In this document: one piece after another, positions 11,307 through 21,086 of the stretch
Numbering within the stretch: position 1 is the first letter of the stretch
How the letters are laid out: each line of letters begins with the position of its first letter
Source: Pseudomonadota bacterium
GTDB lineage: Bacteria; Pseudomonadota; Gammaproteobacteria; Burkholderiales; Burkholderiaceae_C
Direction of reading: 5' to 3'
DNA: 64,000 nucleotides
NCBI GenBank assembly: GCA_021805805.1
Contig: JAJZEB010000003.1
Span: forward strand, 1-64,000
Translations under genes and position numbers: made by a program
Notes under the pieces: generated by a model
Seen by the model: only the letters and a program-made list of their open reading frames with translations
The model's database searches: none
Told to the model about the DNA's origin: nothing

Positions 11307-12239
11307 TCAGGCCTGCCGCCCGAGCAGCAGGAATTCCATCAGCGTCTTTTGCACGTGCAGCCGGTTCTCGGCCTCGTCCCAGACCACGCTGCGCGGGCCA
11401 TCGATGACCTCGGCGGCGACTTCCTCGCCGCGGTGCGCAGGCAGGCAGTGCATGAACAGCGCGTCGGGGGCGGCAGCGTCCATCATCGCGCCGTCGACCA
11501 TGAAACCCTGGAAGGCCTGCAGCCGTGCCGAGTTCTCGGCCTCGTAGCCCATGCTGGTCCATACATCGGTGGTCACCAGGTCGACGCCCGAGCAGGCCTG
11601 GCGCGGATCGTCGAACGTGCGCAACTGCGCGCGCTCGGCAGCGCTGATCGGGTAGTCGGCGCGCTGCAGATCGACGCGGTAGCCCTGCGGCCCGGCGAAA
11701 TGCATGCGGAAACCGAGAATCGCGGCGGCCTGCAGCCAGGTGTAGAACATGTTGTTGGCGTCGCCGATCCACGCCACGGTGCGCCCAGCGATGTCGCCGC
11801 GATGCTCGATGAAGGTGAACACGTCGGCCAGCACCTGGCACGGGTGGAACTCGTTGGTCAGGCCGTTGATCACCGGAACCCGTGAATATGCAGCGAAACG
11901 CTCGACGATGTCCTGACCATAGGTGCGGATCATGACCAGGTCGACCATGCGGGAGAACACCTGCGCGGCGTCCTCGATCGGTTCGCCGCGGCCGAGCTGC
12001 GAGTCGCGGGTGTTGATGTAGATCGCCGCGCCGCCGAGCTGGTGCATGCCGGCCTCGAAGCTCAGCCGGGTCCGGGTCGAGTGCTTCTCGAAGATCATCG
12101 CCAGCGTGCGGTCGACCAGCGGCTGGTGCAGTTCGTAGTTCTTGAACTTGCGCTTGATCAACGCGGTGCGCGCGAACAGATAGGCGTATTCGTCGCGATC
12201 CAGGTCGGTGAACTGCAGGTAGTGGCGAGGTTGCGTCAT
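11307..12239 (-). CDS. argF: Ornithine carbamoyltransferase
   Basis: The enzyme makes citrulline from ornithine and carbamoyl phosphate in arginine synthesis. It is 310 residues. The carbamoyl-phosphate loop STRTR is at residues 54-58, and HPCQVLAD and the ornithine-binding HCLPAHRGEE are present. GGAG is suitably spaced before the ATG at 12239. argD lies 31 bases upstream on the same strand, so both probably share a transcript. It converges on rsgA, and an imperfect GGCGGGCCT/AGGCCTGCC palindrome overlaps its stop. Confidence 0.97.
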   Translation of the reverse strand: MTQPRHYLQFTDLDRDEYAYLFARTALIKRKFKNYELHQPLVDRTLAMIFEKHSTRTRLSFEAGMHQLGGAAIYINTRDSQLGRGEPIEDAAQVFSRMVDLVMIRTYGQDIVERFAAYSRVPVINGLTNEFHPCQVLADVFTFIEHRGDIAGRTVAWIGDANNMFYTWLQAAAILGFRMHFAGPQGYRVDLQRADYPISAAERAQLRTFDDPRQACSGVDLVTTDVWTSMGYEAENSARLQAFQGFMVDGAMMDAAAPDALFMHCLPAHRGEEVAAEVIDGPRSVVWDEAENRLHVQKTLMEFLLLGRQA

Positions 12240-12270
12240 GGTGGGGCTCCGGCACGCGCGCGGCGCGGGT

Positions 12271-13452
12271 TCAGGCGGCCTGGACCGCGACGAAGCGCTG
12301 GATCAGCGGCACGAGTCTGGCAAGCAGCTCCTCGGCCTCTTCCTGGCGCAGGATCAGTGGCGGCAACAGGCGCACGACGCGTTCATGGGTGACGTTGATC
12401 AGCAAGCCGGCGTCCAGCGCCTGCCCGACCAGCGCGCCGCAGGGACGGTCGAGCTCGATTCCCAGCATCAGCCCGGCGCCGCGCACTTCGGCCACTCCGG
12501 GCAACCCACCGAGGCGCTGGCGCAGCTGCTCCAGCATCCAGCCGCCAACGCGCTGCGCGTTGTCCAGCAGGCCCTCGTCGTCGACGATCGCCAGCGTCTC
12601 CAGCGCGGCGCGGCACGCCAGCGGGTTGCCGCCGAACGTGGTGCCGTGCTGGCCAGGGCCGAAGACCTCGGCGGCTGCGCCGTAACCGAGCACGGCGCCG
12701 ATCGGAACGCCCGACGCCAGCCCCTTGGCCAGCGCGACCACGTCGGGGCGGATGCCGGCCCACTGGTGCGCGAACCACTTGCCGGTGCGCCCGGTTCCGC
12801 ACTGCACCTCGTCGATCATCAGCAGCCACCCCTGCGCGTCGCAGGTGCGGCGCAGCAGCCGCAGATAATCGGCGTGCGCCGGGCGGATTCCGCCCTCGCC
12901 CTGGATCGCCTCGACGAACACGGCGACGACGTCGGGCTCGGCACGCGCCGCGTGCAGCGCGTCGGCATCATTCAGCGGCAGGCGAACGAAGCCTTCGACC
13001 AGAGGTTCGAAGCCCTTTTGCACTTTCGGATTGCCGGTGGCCGACAGCGTGGCCAGCGAACGGCCATGGAATGCATCGTCGAAGACGATGATGCGCGGGC
13101 GTTCGACGCCGCGCTGGTGGCCGTGCAGCCGCGCCAGCTTGATCGCCGCCTCGTTGGCCTCGAGCCCAGAGTTGCAGAAGAACGCCGCATCGGCGCCCGA
13201 GATCGCGCACAGCCGCTCGGCGAGCTGCTCCTGCAGCGGGATGCGGTACAGGTTCGAGGTATGGATCAGCTTGCCCGCCTGGTCGTGCAGGGCGGCGACC
13301 AGCCGCGGATGCGCATGGCCGACGGTGTTGACCGCGATCCCGGCCAGCGCGTCGAGATAGCGCCGGCCGTCGGCGTCCCAGACCCACACACCGCGCCCAT
13401 GCTGGAGCGCGATCGGCAGGCGCGCGTAGGTGTTCATCAGGTGAGCGGACAT
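12271..13452 (-). CDS. argD: Acetylornithine aminotransferase
   Basis: This PLP enzyme of class III (393 residues) transaminates N-acetylglutamate semialdehyde to N-acetylornithine. The pyridoxal lysine is in VALAKGLASGVPIGA. DEVQCGTGRTGKWF and GTTFGGNPLAC are typical for ArgD. GGAGG six to ten bases upstream supports the ATG at 13452 rather than the in-frame TTG just before it. It is first in an argD-argF pair. A TATAAT element on the minus strand lies about 105 bases upstream. Confidence 0.95.
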   Translation of the reverse strand: MSAHLMNTYARLPIALQHGRGVWVWDADGRRYLDALAGIAVNTVGHAHPRLVAALHDQAGKLIHTSNLYRIPLQEQLAERLCAISGADAAFFCNSGLEANEAAIKLARLHGHQRGVERPRIIVFDDAFHGRSLATLSATGNPKVQKGFEPLVEGFVRLPLNDADALHAARAEPDVVAVFVEAIQGEGGIRPAHADYLRLLRRTCDAQGWLLMIDEVQCGTGRTGKWFAHQWAGIRPDVVALAKGLASGVPIGAVLGYGAAAEVFGPGQHGTTFGGNPLACRAALETLAIVDDEGLLDNAQRVGGWMLEQLRQRLGGLPGVAEVRGAGLMLGIELDRPCGALVGQALDAGLLINVTHERVVRLLPPLILRQEEAEELLARLVPLIQRFVAVQAA

Positions 13453-13556
13453 CAAAGGCCTCCTCGAATCGTGTCGCTGGGAGCAAGCGGCGGGCGAAAA
13501 AACGACAGCCTGCGACGCGGCGCCACGGCCGGATGCTCGCGTGCAGGCTGCGCCTC

Positions 13557-13562
13557 ATTATA
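13557..13562 (-). promoter_or_regulatory. Candidate -10 box for argD-argF
   Basis: ATTATA on the plus strand reads as a perfect TATAAT on the minus strand, about 105 bases before the argD start. No convincing -35 is seen at the right distance. The position between the rpsT terminator and argD fits an argDF promoter. Confidence 0.45.
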
Positions 13563-13601
13563 GAAAGCAGGCCGAAGCGCAAGACCGCAGGCGACAAAAG
13601 C

Positions 13602-13627
13602 AAAAAAAAGCCCGCCTCGCGGCGGGC
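13602..13627 (-). terminator. Rho-independent terminator of rpsT
   Basis: On the minus strand, GCCCGCC and GGCGGGC form a seven-base perfect stem with a four-base GCGA loop, followed at once by eight T residues. It starts 23 bases after the rpsT stop. This is a canonical intrinsic terminator and insulates rpsT from argD. Confidence 0.93.
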
Positions 13628-13649
13628 GCTGCGCAGCCGGGCGGCCTGC

Positions 13650-13946
13650 TCAGGCGGCCATCGCCTTGAGCGCTGCGCTCAGGCGGCTCTTGTCGCGCGC
13701 GGCCTTGTTCGGGTGGAACAACCCCTTGCGTGCGATCGAGTCGAGCACCGGCGTGGCGGCCTTGAAGGCTTCCTGCGCGGCAGCCTTGTCGCCACCGGCG
13801 ATGGCCTTGCGCACCGATTTGACCGCGGTGCGAAAGCGCGAACGCATCGCCGAGTTGGCTGCGTTGAGCTTGACGTTCTGACGCGCGCGCTTGCGCCCGG
13901 AGGGCGTGCGGGCGCTCTTTTTCTTGGCTTGCGCGGAAGTCGCCAT
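13650..13946 (-). CDS. rpsT: 30S ribosomal protein S20
   Basis: This is a 98-residue, lysine/arginine-rich helical protein starting [20 protein letters not shown] and ending [22 protein letters not shown], the S20 signature. It binds 16S rRNA in the body of the 30S subunit. The ATG at 13946 gives the standard length. It is monocistronic, between its own promoter (-10 TATAAT at 13983-13988) and a strong terminator, and divergent from murJ, a common Burkholderiales pairing. Confidence 0.97.
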   Translation of the reverse strand: MATSAQAKKKSARTPSGRKRARQNVKLNAANSAMRSRFRTAVKSVRKAIAGGDKAAAQEAFKAATPVLDSIARKGLFHPNKAARDKSRLSAALKAMAA

Positions 13947-13982
13947 GGAATGGACCTCGAGATCTCGACTGGAAAACAGAGC

Positions 13983-14011
13983 ATTATAAGCACAGCTCGA
14001 ACGCAGGTCCA
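13983..14011 (-). promoter_or_regulatory. Promoter of rpsT
   Basis: On the minus strand there is a perfect -10 TATAAT (13988-13983) and, 17 bases upstream, TGGACC (14011-14006), four of six matches to TTGACA. The predicted transcription start is about 30 bases before the rpsT ATG. Confidence 0.7.
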
Positions 14012-14032
14012 CGACGTGCGCGCCGCGCTGCC

Positions 14033-14038
14033 TATAAT
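14033..14038 (+). promoter_or_regulatory. Candidate -10 box of murJ
   Basis: A perfect TATAAT ends only eight bases before the murJ GTG. A start seven bases after the box would leave almost no 5' untranslated region. The -35 position is not well matched. It could serve murJ as a near-leaderless promoter or be coincidental. Confidence 0.45.
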
Positions 14039-14046
14039 CGCGCCCG

Positions 14047-15588
14047 GTGAACCTGCTGAAGACCGCCTCCACCGTCTCGCTGTTGACCCTGGTCTCGCGC
14101 GTGCTCGGGCTGGCGCGCGAAATCGTCGTCGCTCGCTATTTCGGCGCCAGCGCGTGGACCGACGCGTTCAACGTGGCATTCCGGCTGCCCAACCTGCTGC
14201 GCCGTCTGTTTGCCGAAGGCGCCTTTTCACAGGCATTCATTCCGATCCTGGCGCAATCGCACGCGCAGGATTCGCCAGAGGACGAGCGCCGCCTGCTCGA
14301 CGACGTGGCCACCACCCTGAGCTGGATCCTGACCGGGGTCAGCCTTGCCGGGGTCCTGGCGGCCCCGGCGCTGGTGTACCTGACTGCGGCAGGCTTGCAC
14401 CCGGCGGCGTTCGAAGCCGCCGTGCAAATGACCCGGCTGATGTTTCCCTACGCCGGATTGATCTCGCTGGTCGCGCTGTCGGCCGGAATCCTCAATACCT
14501 GGCGGCACTTCACGGTGCCGGCGCTGACCCCGGCGCTGCTGAACGTGGCCATCATCACCGCGGCGCTGGCGCTGCACCGTGACCTGCACCCTCCGGTCTA
14601 TGCGCTGGCGGTCGGCGTGATCTGCGGCGGCGTGCTGCAACTTGCCGTGCAGCTGCCGGCGCTGCGCCGCTACGCGCGCCTGCCGCGCGTGCACCTGAAC
14701 GTGGTCGCGGCGTGGCGCTCGCCTTCGGTGCGCCGCATCGTGCGCCAGATGCTTCCGGCCAGCCTGGCGGTGTCGGTGGCGCAATTGTCGATCATCATCA
14801 ACACTCAGATCGCCTCGCACCTGCGTCCCGGCAGCGTGTCGTGGCTGAGCTACGCCGATCGCTTGATGGAATTCCCCACCGCGCTGCTCGGCGTGGCGCT
14901 GGGCGCGGTCCTGCTGCCGAGCCTGTCGCGCGCGCATGCCGACGGCGATTCAGCGCGCTACAGCAGCCTGCTCGACTGGGGTCTGCGGCTGACTCTGGTG
15001 CTGGCTCTGCCCAGCGCGGTCGCGCTCGGCCTGTTCGCGCAGCCGTTGATGGCGATCCTGTTCAACTACGGCCGCTTCAACGCCTTCGACGCCGCGCAAA
15101 GCGCACTGGCGTTGCGCGCCTACGGCGTCGGCCTGATCGGCCTGATCGGGGTCAAGATCCTCGCCCCGGGTTTCTACGCCAAGCGCGACCTGCGCACTCC
15201 GGTCAAGCTGGCGCTGATCGTGCTGGTGACCACCCAGGCGCTGAACCTGGTGTTCGTGCCCAGGCTGGCGCACGCCGGGCTGGCGCTGGCCATCGCCTGC
15301 GGCGCGCTGCTCAACGCCGCGCTGCTGCTGCACGGCCTGTTGCGCCGCGGCAGCTACCGGCCACGACCGGGCTGGGGCGGCTTCGCGCTGCGCGTGGTCG
15401 TCGCGCAGCTTCCGCTGGCCGCCATCCTGGGCTGGGGTGCAGCGCATTTCCCGTGGGTCGACTGGCACGGCCACGATCTGCTTCGGCTGGGCACCGCAGC
15501 GGCGCTGATGCTCGCCGGCGCCGCAGGCTACCTCGGCGCGCTGCTGCTGCTGGGGCTGCGTCCGGCGCAATTCCTGCACCGCGACTGA
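14047..15588 (+). CDS. murJ: Lipid II flippase MurJ (MviN)
   Basis: This 513-residue inner-membrane protein of the MOP superfamily flips lipid II to the periplasm for peptidoglycan assembly. The N-terminus ([21 protein letters not shown]) and the [33 protein letters not shown] region are the MurJ signature, with about fourteen hydrophobic segments along the chain. The start is GTG at 14047, fixed by the conserved N-terminus. No ribosome-binding site precedes it, and a TATAAT lies just upstream. It is divergent from rpsT. Confidence 0.95.
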   Translation: MNLLKTASTVSLLTLVSRVLGLAREIVVARYFGASAWTDAFNVAFRLPNLLRRLFAEGAFSQAFIPILAQSHAQDSPEDERRLLDDVATTLSWILTGVSLAGVLAAPALVYLTAAGLHPAAFEAAVQMTRLMFPYAGLISLVALSAGILNTWRHFTVPALTPALLNVAIITAALALHRDLHPPVYALAVGVICGGVLQLAVQLPALRRYARLPRVHLNVVAAWRSPSVRRIVRQMLPASLAVSVAQLSIIINTQIASHLRPGSVSWLSYADRLMEFPTALLGVALGAVLLPSLSRAHADGDSARYSSLLDWGLRLTLVLALPSAVALGLFAQPLMAILFNYGRFNAFDAAQSALALRAYGVGLIGLIGVKILAPGFYAKRDLRTPVKLALIVLVTTQALNLVFVPRLAHAGLALAIACGALLNAALLLHGLLRRGSYRPRPGWGGFALRVVVAQLPLAAILGWGAAHFPWVDWHGHDLLRLGTAAALMLAGAAGYLGALLLLGLRPAQFLHRD

Positions 15589-15682
15589 CGCAGCAGCGCA
15601 TCGTCGGCAGGAAGGAAAGCGCCGGCCGACGCGCGGCGCGCACAATGGGAGCCGGCGGCACGGCGCCGCCGAGGAGATGACC

Positions 15683-16051
15683 ATGGCAACGACCTCCGGC
15701 CCCTACGCGCAGCAGCAACAGGCGCTGCGCGCGCGGCGCGAGACGCTGCTCGCCGAGTTGCGCCGCGAACTGCACGGCGACGACGGCCTGCTGGGCCTGC
15801 GCAGCCATCGCGACGACACCGACCCCGAACTCAGCGCGCCGCTCGACGCACTCGATCTCGCGCAGGCGCTGCGCGACGACGCCGAGTTCAGGCGCATCGA
15901 AGCCGCGCTGCAGCGCATCGACAATGGCAGCTACGGCAGCTGCGCCGATTGCGGCGAGCCCATCGAGGAGCACCGCTTGGCGGCCGAGCCGACCGCGTTG
16001 CGCTGCGTGGGCTGCCAGGACCGCTTCGAGCGCACCCACGCGGGCGGCTGA
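15683..16051 (+). CDS. TraR/DksA-type C4 zinc-finger protein
   Basis: The protein is 122 residues with an N-terminal helical coiled-coil-like part and a C-terminal four-cysteine zinc finger (CADC ... CVGC) framed by GSYGSCADCGEPI, as in DksA/TraR proteins. Family members bind the RNA polymerase secondary channel, sometimes with ppGpp. It is shorter than DksA, so it is likely a secondary family member rather than the main stringent-response protein. ATG at 15683 is preferred over ATG at 15677 because GAGGAG directly abuts the earlier one but is six bases from the later one. It converges on purM. Confidence 0.85.
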   Translation: MATTSGPYAQQQQALRARRETLLAELRRELHGDDGLLGLRSHRDDTDPELSAPLDALDLAQALRDDAEFRRIEAALQRIDNGSYGSCADCGEPIEEHRLAAEPTALRCVGCQDRFERTHAGG

Positions 16052-16061
16052 GCCGCCTGCG

Positions 16062-17096
16062 TCAGGCCACCAGAACCGCCGCGGCACCGTCGGCGCGCGG
16101 CGCGATGTGCCCGATGCGCAGGCAGGACTCGCCGGCCTGCTGCAGTGCCGAGGCTGCCGCCTCGGCGTGCTCGGGGGCGAGCACCAGCACATAGCCGATG
16201 CCGCAGTTGAACGTGCGCAGCATTTCGTCGTCGGCGATGCCGCCGGTGCGCTGCAACCAGTCGAACACTTCGGGACGGCGCCAGCTGCCGCGCTGCAGCA
16301 CACACTGCAGCGACTCGGGAAGCACGCGCGGAATGTTCTCGACCAGTCCGCCTCCGGTGATATGCGCCATCGCGCGCACCTCGGTGTGCTGCAACAGCTC
16401 GAGCACCGGCTTGCAATAGATCCGGGTCGGCGCCATCACCGCGTCGCGCAGCGGCACGCCATCGAGCCGCTCGGGCAACGCTGCGCCGGCACGCTCGAGC
16501 ACCTTGCGCACCAGCGAGTAGCCGTTCGAGTGCAGGCCGCTGGAAGCCAGGCCCAGCACCACGTCTCCTGCGCGAACGCCGCGCCCGTCGATCAATCGAC
16601 TCTTTTCGGCGGCGCCGACGCAAAATCCGGCCAGATCGTATTCCCCCGGCGGGTACATTCCGGGCATTTCGGCGGTTTCGCCGCCGATCAGCGCGCAGCC
16701 GGCGAGTTCGCAGCCGCGCGCGATTCCGCCGACGACCTGCGCCGCGACGCCGACCTCGAGCTTGCCGCAGGCGAAATAATCCAGAAAGAACAACGGTTCG
16801 GCGCCTTGCACCAGGACGTCGTTGACGCTCATCGCGACCAGGTCGATGCCGACGGTATCGTGCCGTTTCCAGTCGAACGCGAGCCGCAGCTTGGTGCCGA
16901 CACCGTCGGTTCCCGACACCAGCACCGGCTCGCGATAGCGCTTGGGCAGCTCGAACAGCGCGCCGAATCCGCCGATCCCGGCGAGCACGCCGTCGCGCAT
17001 GGTGCGCGCGGCCAACGGCTTGATCGCATCGACGAGGGCATCGCCGGCGTCGATGTCGACTCCGGCGTCACGGTAGGTCAGGCTGGTCTGTGTCAT
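16062..17096 (-). CDS. purM: Phosphoribosylformylglycinamidine cyclo-ligase (AIR synthetase)
   Basis: The enzyme closes the imidazole ring in purine synthesis (FGAM + ATP to AIR). It is 344 residues. [14 protein letters not shown], the [11 protein letters not shown] motif and the THITGGG-like [14 protein letters not shown] block identify PurM. The ATG at 17096 gives the usual length. It is divergent from perM-hda, a conserved Burkholderiales arrangement. TAAAAT at 17142-17147 (plus) and its complement offer weak -10 elements in the shared intergenic region. Confidence 0.97.
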   Translation of the reverse strand: MTQTSLTYRDAGVDIDAGDALVDAIKPLAARTMRDGVLAGIGGFGALFELPKRYREPVLVSGTDGVGTKLRLAFDWKRHDTVGIDLVAMSVNDVLVQGAEPLFFLDYFACGKLEVGVAAQVVGGIARGCELAGCALIGGETAEMPGMYPPGEYDLAGFCVGAAEKSRLIDGRGVRAGDVVLGLASSGLHSNGYSLVRKVLERAGAALPERLDGVPLRDAVMAPTRIYCKPVLELLQHTEVRAMAHITGGGLVENIPRVLPESLQCVLQRGSWRRPEVFDWLQRTGGIADDEMLRTFNCGIGYVLVLAPEHAEAAASALQQAGESCLRIGHIAPRADGAAAVLVA

Positions 17097-17183
17097 GGCT
17101 GGCGATCGGGTCGGGCGCTGCGACGGATGGGCCGCGCACCGTAAAATAGGCCCGATTGTAGAAGCGGCGGCGAAGGCGCAGCA

Positions 17184-18290
17184 GTGCGGCGCCCCGCTGC
17201 CACTGCCAAATTGCCCGTGCCGCTGTCTTCCGCCTCCAAGATCCGACTGAGCTGGGCCGCACTGGGCGCCGCCGGGCTCGCGCTGGTGCTGCTGCTGGCG
17301 CCGATGCTGATGCCCTTCCTGGTCGCGTTGACGCTGGCGTACGCGCTGCATCCGGCGGTCGACCGGCTGGCGCGCTGGCGGGTCCCGCGCGCGCTGGGCG
17401 CGGCGTTGGCGCTGCTGCTGCTGTGCGGGGTGCTGGCCGCGGTCGGCAGCCTGATCGTCTCCGTGGTGCAGCAGACGGTGCCGCAACTGCGCCAGCAGGT
17501 CCCGGTGCTGCTGACCCATGTCGGCGCCTGGCTCGACACCCAGAGCGCGCGCGTGGGAATCCGCGGCAGCGTCGACCTGGGCGCGCTGCGCCAGGCGCTC
17601 GGCCAGATGCTGGCCGGCGATCCGCAGCACTGGTCGGCGCAGCTGCTGAGCTCGGCGCGCAGCGGCGGCGGCGTGCTGCTGAACTGGACCGCGAACCTGC
17701 TGCTGATCCCGATGGTGACGTTCTACCTGCTGCTCGACTGGGACGCATTGATGCGGCGCGCTTTCGATCTGGTGCCGCTGCCCAGGCGTGCGGGCCTGCG
17801 CGAACTGCTCTGCGAATGCGACACGGTGCTGGCTCGCTATCTGCGCGGCCAGTTGCTGGTGATGCTGATCCTGGCCGCTTTCTACTCGGCCGGGCTGGCC
17901 ATCGCCGGGTTGCAGCTGGCGCTGCCGATCGGCGTGTTCACCGGGCTGGCGGTCTGCGTTCCGTTCATCGGCTTCGGCATGGGGCTGGTGCTCGCGCTGC
18001 TGGCCGGTGCGCTGCAGTTCCAGAGCCTGTACGCGCTGGGCGCGGTCGCGCTGGTCTACGCCATCGGCCAGGTGATCGAGAGCTGGTGGCTGACGCCGCG
18101 GCTGCTGGGCAGCCATCTCGGGCTGCACCCGCTGGTGGTGATCTTTCTGCTGCTGGCCTTCGGCAGCGTGTTCGGCTTCGTCGGCGTGTTGCTGGCGCTT
18201 CCGGCCGGCGCGCTGCTGCTGGTGCTGGCGCGCCGCGGCGTGGCCTGGTACCGGCGCAGCGCGCTGTTTCTCGGCGAACCGCGCGCATGA
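17184..18290 (+). CDS. AI-2E family transporter (PerM-like membrane protein)
   Basis: This 368-residue polytopic protein of the PerM/TqsA (AI-2 exporter) family has an N-terminal hydrophobic pair, a periplasmic-like amphipathic region with many glutamines, and a C-terminal cluster of helices including [25 protein letters not shown] and [19 protein letters not shown], the best-conserved family block. Substrates of most members are unknown. The start is GTG at 17184; a second GTG at 17217 ([10 protein letters not shown]) is equally plausible. Its stop overlaps the hda start (ATGATG). Confidence 0.88.
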   Translation: MRRPAATAKLPVPLSSASKIRLSWAALGAAGLALVLLLAPMLMPFLVALTLAYALHPAVDRLARWRVPRALGAALALLLLCGVLAAVGSLIVSVVQQTVPQLRQQVPVLLTHVGAWLDTQSARVGIRGSVDLGALRQALGQMLAGDPQHWSAQLLSSARSGGGVLLNWTANLLLIPMVTFYLLLDWDALMRRAFDLVPLPRRAGLRELLCECDTVLARYLRGQLLVMLILAAFYSAGLAIAGLQLALPIGVFTGLAVCVPFIGFGMGLVLALLAGALQFQSLYALGAVALVYAIGQVIESWWLTPRLLGSHLGLHPLVVIFLLLAFGSVFGFVGVLLALPAGALLLVLARRGVAWYRRSALFLGEPRA

Positions 18291-18976
18291 TGGCGTCGGC
18301 CGGCTCGCAGCTGCTGCTGGACCTGCACTGGGATGACGCGCCGCGGCTGGACGGATTCGAGGCCGGCGCCAACAGCATGGCGCTGCAGGCGCTGCAGCAA
18401 TTGCTCGCTCAGGGTGGAGCGCTGTACCTGTGGGGGCCGCCGGCCTGCGGCAAGACCCATTTGCTGCGCGCCGCCTGCGCCGCGGTCCAGCAGCGCGGCG
18501 CTACCGCGCTGTATCTGAGCGCGCAGTCGCCGCCGTCGCACTGGCCGGCGCTGGACGCGCCGCCCGCCTTGCTCGCGGTCGACGACGTGCAAGGCTGCGC
18601 GCCGTGGCAGCAGCAACTGCTGTTCGGCCTGTTCAATGCGTTGCGCCAGCGCCAGGGCGCGTTCCTCGCCGCCGGCGACCGCGCCCCGGCGCAGCTGCCG
18701 CTGCGCGACGACCTGCGCACGCGGCTGGCCTGGGGCCTGGCGCTGGCGCTGCAGCCGCTGGACGACGCGGCCAAGGCCCGCGTGCTGCGGCGCGTGGCCG
18801 CGGCGCGCGGCATTGCGCTGCGCGACGAGCTCAGCAGCTATATTCTCACCCACCACGCCCGCGACATGGGTTCGCTGCTCGGCTTGCTCGACCGCCTCGA
18901 CGCCTATGCGCTGCGCCACTCCCGCGCCGCGAGCATTCCGCTGCTGAAGGAAATGCTCGCCGGCACCGCCCGCTGA
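18287..18976 (+). CDS. hda: DnaA regulatory inactivator Hda
   Basis: This 229-residue DnaA-like AAA+ protein, with the beta clamp, promotes hydrolysis of ATP-DnaA to stop re-initiation. The N-terminal clamp-binding motif is in SQLLLDLHW (QLxLxL type). Walker A is GPPACGKTH, Walker [10 protein letters not shown] and sensor 2 near [17 protein letters not shown]. It is shorter than DnaA and lacks the DNA-binding domain. The start may be ATG 18287 or 18290, overlapping the perM stop. The order perM-hda-HAD-pcnB-folK is conserved. Confidence 0.93.
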   Translation: MMASAGSQLLLDLHWDDAPRLDGFEAGANSMALQALQQLLAQGGALYLWGPPACGKTHLLRAACAAVQQRGATALYLSAQSPPSHWPALDAPPALLAVDDVQGCAPWQQQLLFGLFNALRQRQGAFLAAGDRAPAQLPLRDDLRTRLAWGLALALQPLDDAAKARVLRRVAAARGIALRDELSSYILTHHARDMGSLLGLLDRLDAYALRHSRAASIPLLKEMLAGTAR

Positions 18977-18985
18977 CCCGGCCCG

Positions 18986-19663
18986 ATGAAAAAACCCAAG
19001 CTTGCGCTGTTCGACCTCGACAATACCCTGATCCCGTTCGATTCGGATCACGCCTGGGGTGAATTCTGCGTGCGCCTGGGCTGGGTCGATGGCGCCAGCC
19101 ATCGCGCCGCCAACGACCGTTTCTACGCCGCCTACCGCGCCGGCACGCTGGACCTGGACGCGTATCTGCGTTTCGCGCTGGCGCCGCTGGTGGGCCGCGC
19201 TCCGGAAGAACTGCAGCGTGCGCACGAAGCGTTCATGCGCACGGTGGTGCAGCCGCGCATCGGCGCCGGAGCGCTCGAACTGGTGCGCGCCCACCAGCGC
19301 GCCGGTGACCTGTGCGCGATCGTCACCGCGACCAACGACTTCGTCACTGCGCCGATCGCCGCGGCATTCGGCGTCGCCGACCTGATCGCGGTGCGCACCG
19401 AACGCGACGCGCAAGGGCGCTACACCGGCGGCTGGGTCGGCGTGCCGTCGTTCCGCGAAGGCAAGATCGCGCGCACCGGCGCGTGGCTGCACGCGCAGCA
19501 GCTCGACTGGGACAGCTTTGCGCAAACCTGGTTCTATTCCGATTCGATCAACGACCAACCGCTGCTCGAGCATGTCAGCCATCCGGTCGCGGTGAACCCC
19601 GACCCGCGGCTGGCCGAGCTGGCGCAGCAACGCGGCTGGCCGATCCTCAACCTGCACCCATGA
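18986..19663 (+). CDS. HAD-superfamily hydrolase, subfamily IB (SerB-like phosphatase)
   Basis: The protein is 225 residues with the nucleophile motif DLDNTLIPFD (Asp11, Asp13), the threonine motif near IVTATNDF and the C-terminal acidic motif YSDSINDQPLL. This is the HAD-IB type, which includes phosphoserine phosphatase and CicA. The substrate is not known; close homologues in this locus are annotated only as HAD-IB hydrolases. It is ten bases after hda, and its stop overlaps the pcnB start. Confidence 0.88.
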   Translation: MKKPKLALFDLDNTLIPFDSDHAWGEFCVRLGWVDGASHRAANDRFYAAYRAGTLDLDAYLRFALAPLVGRAPEELQRAHEAFMRTVVQPRIGAGALELVRAHQRAGDLCAIVTATNDFVTAPIAAAFGVADLIAVRTERDAQGRYTGGWVGVPSFREGKIARTGAWLHAQQLDWDSFAQTWFYSDSINDQPLLEHVSHPVAVNPDPRLAELAQQRGWPILNLHP

Positions 19664-21075
19664 TCCGCAAGCTCATCACACGCCTGCTGGGCAAACAGCC
19701 CGCGCTGGGCAAACGCGTCGAGATCCCGCGCGCGCGCCATCAAATCGATGCCTCCCGACTTCCCGAATCGGCGCTCAGCGTGGTGCGCAAGCTGCAGCAG
19801 GCGGGTTTCGAGGCCTACATCGTCGGTGGCGCGGTGCGCGACCTGCTGCTGGGCCTGAAGCCGAAGGACTTCGACGTCGCCACCAACGCCACGCCCGAGG
19901 AGGTCAAGCCGCTGTTTCGCCGCGCGCTGCTGATCGGGCGGCGCTTCCGAATCGTGCATGTGATGTTCGGTCGCGAGGTCATCGAGGTCTCGACCTTCCG
20001 CGCCACGCCGGCCGAGCAGGCCACCGTCGACGGCGACGAGCGCAACGCACGCGCGCTGGCCGACAAGCACCACGCGGTCGACGCCAGCGGCCGGGTGCTG
20101 CGCGACAACGTCTGGGGCCCGCAGGAGCAGGACGCCGCGCGCCGTGATTTCACGGTCAATGCGCTGTACTACGATCCCTCCCGCGACGTCGTGGTCGATT
20201 ACCACCACGGCCTGCGCGACCTCAAGACGCGCACCCTGCGCATGATCGGCGACCCGGCGCAGCGCTACCGCGAAGACCCGGTGCGGCTGCTGCGCGTGGC
20301 GCGATTCGCTGCCAAGCTGGGCTTCGCCATCGCGCCGTCGACGCGCGCGCCGATCGCCACCCACGCCGAGCTGCTGCAGGGCGTTCCGTCGGCACGGCTG
20401 TTCGACGAAACCATCAAGCTGCTGCAGACCGGACACGCGCTGGCGTCGATCGAGCAGCTGCGCGCTCTGGGCCTGCACCGCGGGCTGCTGCCGCTGCTCG
20501 ACGTGGCACTGGAGCAACCCGGCGGCGAAGCCTTCGTCATGGCCGCGCTCGGCGACACCGATGCGCGGCTGGCACAGGGCAAGACCGCCAGCCCCAGCTT
20601 CCTGTTCGCCAGCCTGCTGTGGCCGCAAGTCGCCAGCCACTGGCGCGCTGCGCAGGCCGACGGCGTGCCGGCGATCGCCGCGCTCGATCAGGCCGCCGAC
20701 GAGGTCCTGGGCGCGCAATCGGCGCGCCTGGCGATCCAGCGTCGCATCGCAGGCGACATGCGCGAAATCTGGCAGTTGCAACCGCGCCTTGCTCGGCGCA
20801 CCGCGCGCTACTGCGACGCCCTGCTCGAGCATCCGCGTTTTCGCGCCGCGTTCGACTTCCTGCTGCTGCGCGCGCGCACCGGCGACGCGGAACCCGAGCT
20901 GGCAAGCTGGTGGCAGGATTACCAGCAGGCCGACGCAGACGCACGCACCGCATTGCTCGAACGCGCTGCGCGCGACGGTGGCGACGACGCGGCCAAGCGT
21001 CGGCGCCGGCGTCGGCGCAAGCCGGCGCGCAACGATGCAGCGGCAGCCCCCGCCGCCCCCGATACCGTCGATTGA
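19660..21075 (+). CDS. pcnB: Poly(A) polymerase I
   Basis: This 471-residue class II nucleotidyltransferase adds 3' poly(A) tails that mark RNA for decay. The head domain shows YIVGGAVRDLLLGLKPKDFDVATNATPEEVK. The GRRFRIVHVMFGREVIEVSTFR block separates poly(A) polymerase from CCA-adding enzyme. The C-terminus is very basic (a run of arginines and lysines near residues 446-457), as in other PcnB proteins. The ATG at 19660 overlaps the HAD gene stop, so translation is probably coupled. Confidence 0.93.
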   Translation: MIRKLITRLLGKQPALGKRVEIPRARHQIDASRLPESALSVVRKLQQAGFEAYIVGGAVRDLLLGLKPKDFDVATNATPEEVKPLFRRALLIGRRFRIVHVMFGREVIEVSTFRATPAEQATVDGDERNARALADKHHAVDASGRVLRDNVWGPQEQDAARRDFTVNALYYDPSRDVVVDYHHGLRDLKTRTLRMIGDPAQRYREDPVRLLRVARFAAKLGFAIAPSTRAPIATHAELLQGVPSARLFDETIKLLQTGHALASIEQLRALGLHRGLLPLLDVALEQPGGEAFVMAALGDTDARLAQGKTASPSFLFASLLWPQVASHWRAAQADGVPAIAALDQAADEVLGAQSARLAIQRRIAGDMREIWQLQPRLARRTARYCDALLEHPRFRAAFDFLLLRARTGDAEPELASWWQDYQQADADARTALLERAARDGGDDAAKRRRRRRRKPARNDAAAAPAAPDTVD

Positions 21076-21086
21076 CGCCCGGTGCG

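Noticed and set aside
11299..11317. Terminator between rsgA and argF
   Set aside because: The GGCGGGCCT/AGGCCTGCC palindrome is imperfect, almost loopless and lacks a T tract; noted only in the argF entry.
17097..18128. Extension of the purM frame for more than 300 codons upstream
   Set aside because: The extension is antisense to perM and composed mainly of glutamine, arginine and alanine. PurM starts at 17096 by homology.
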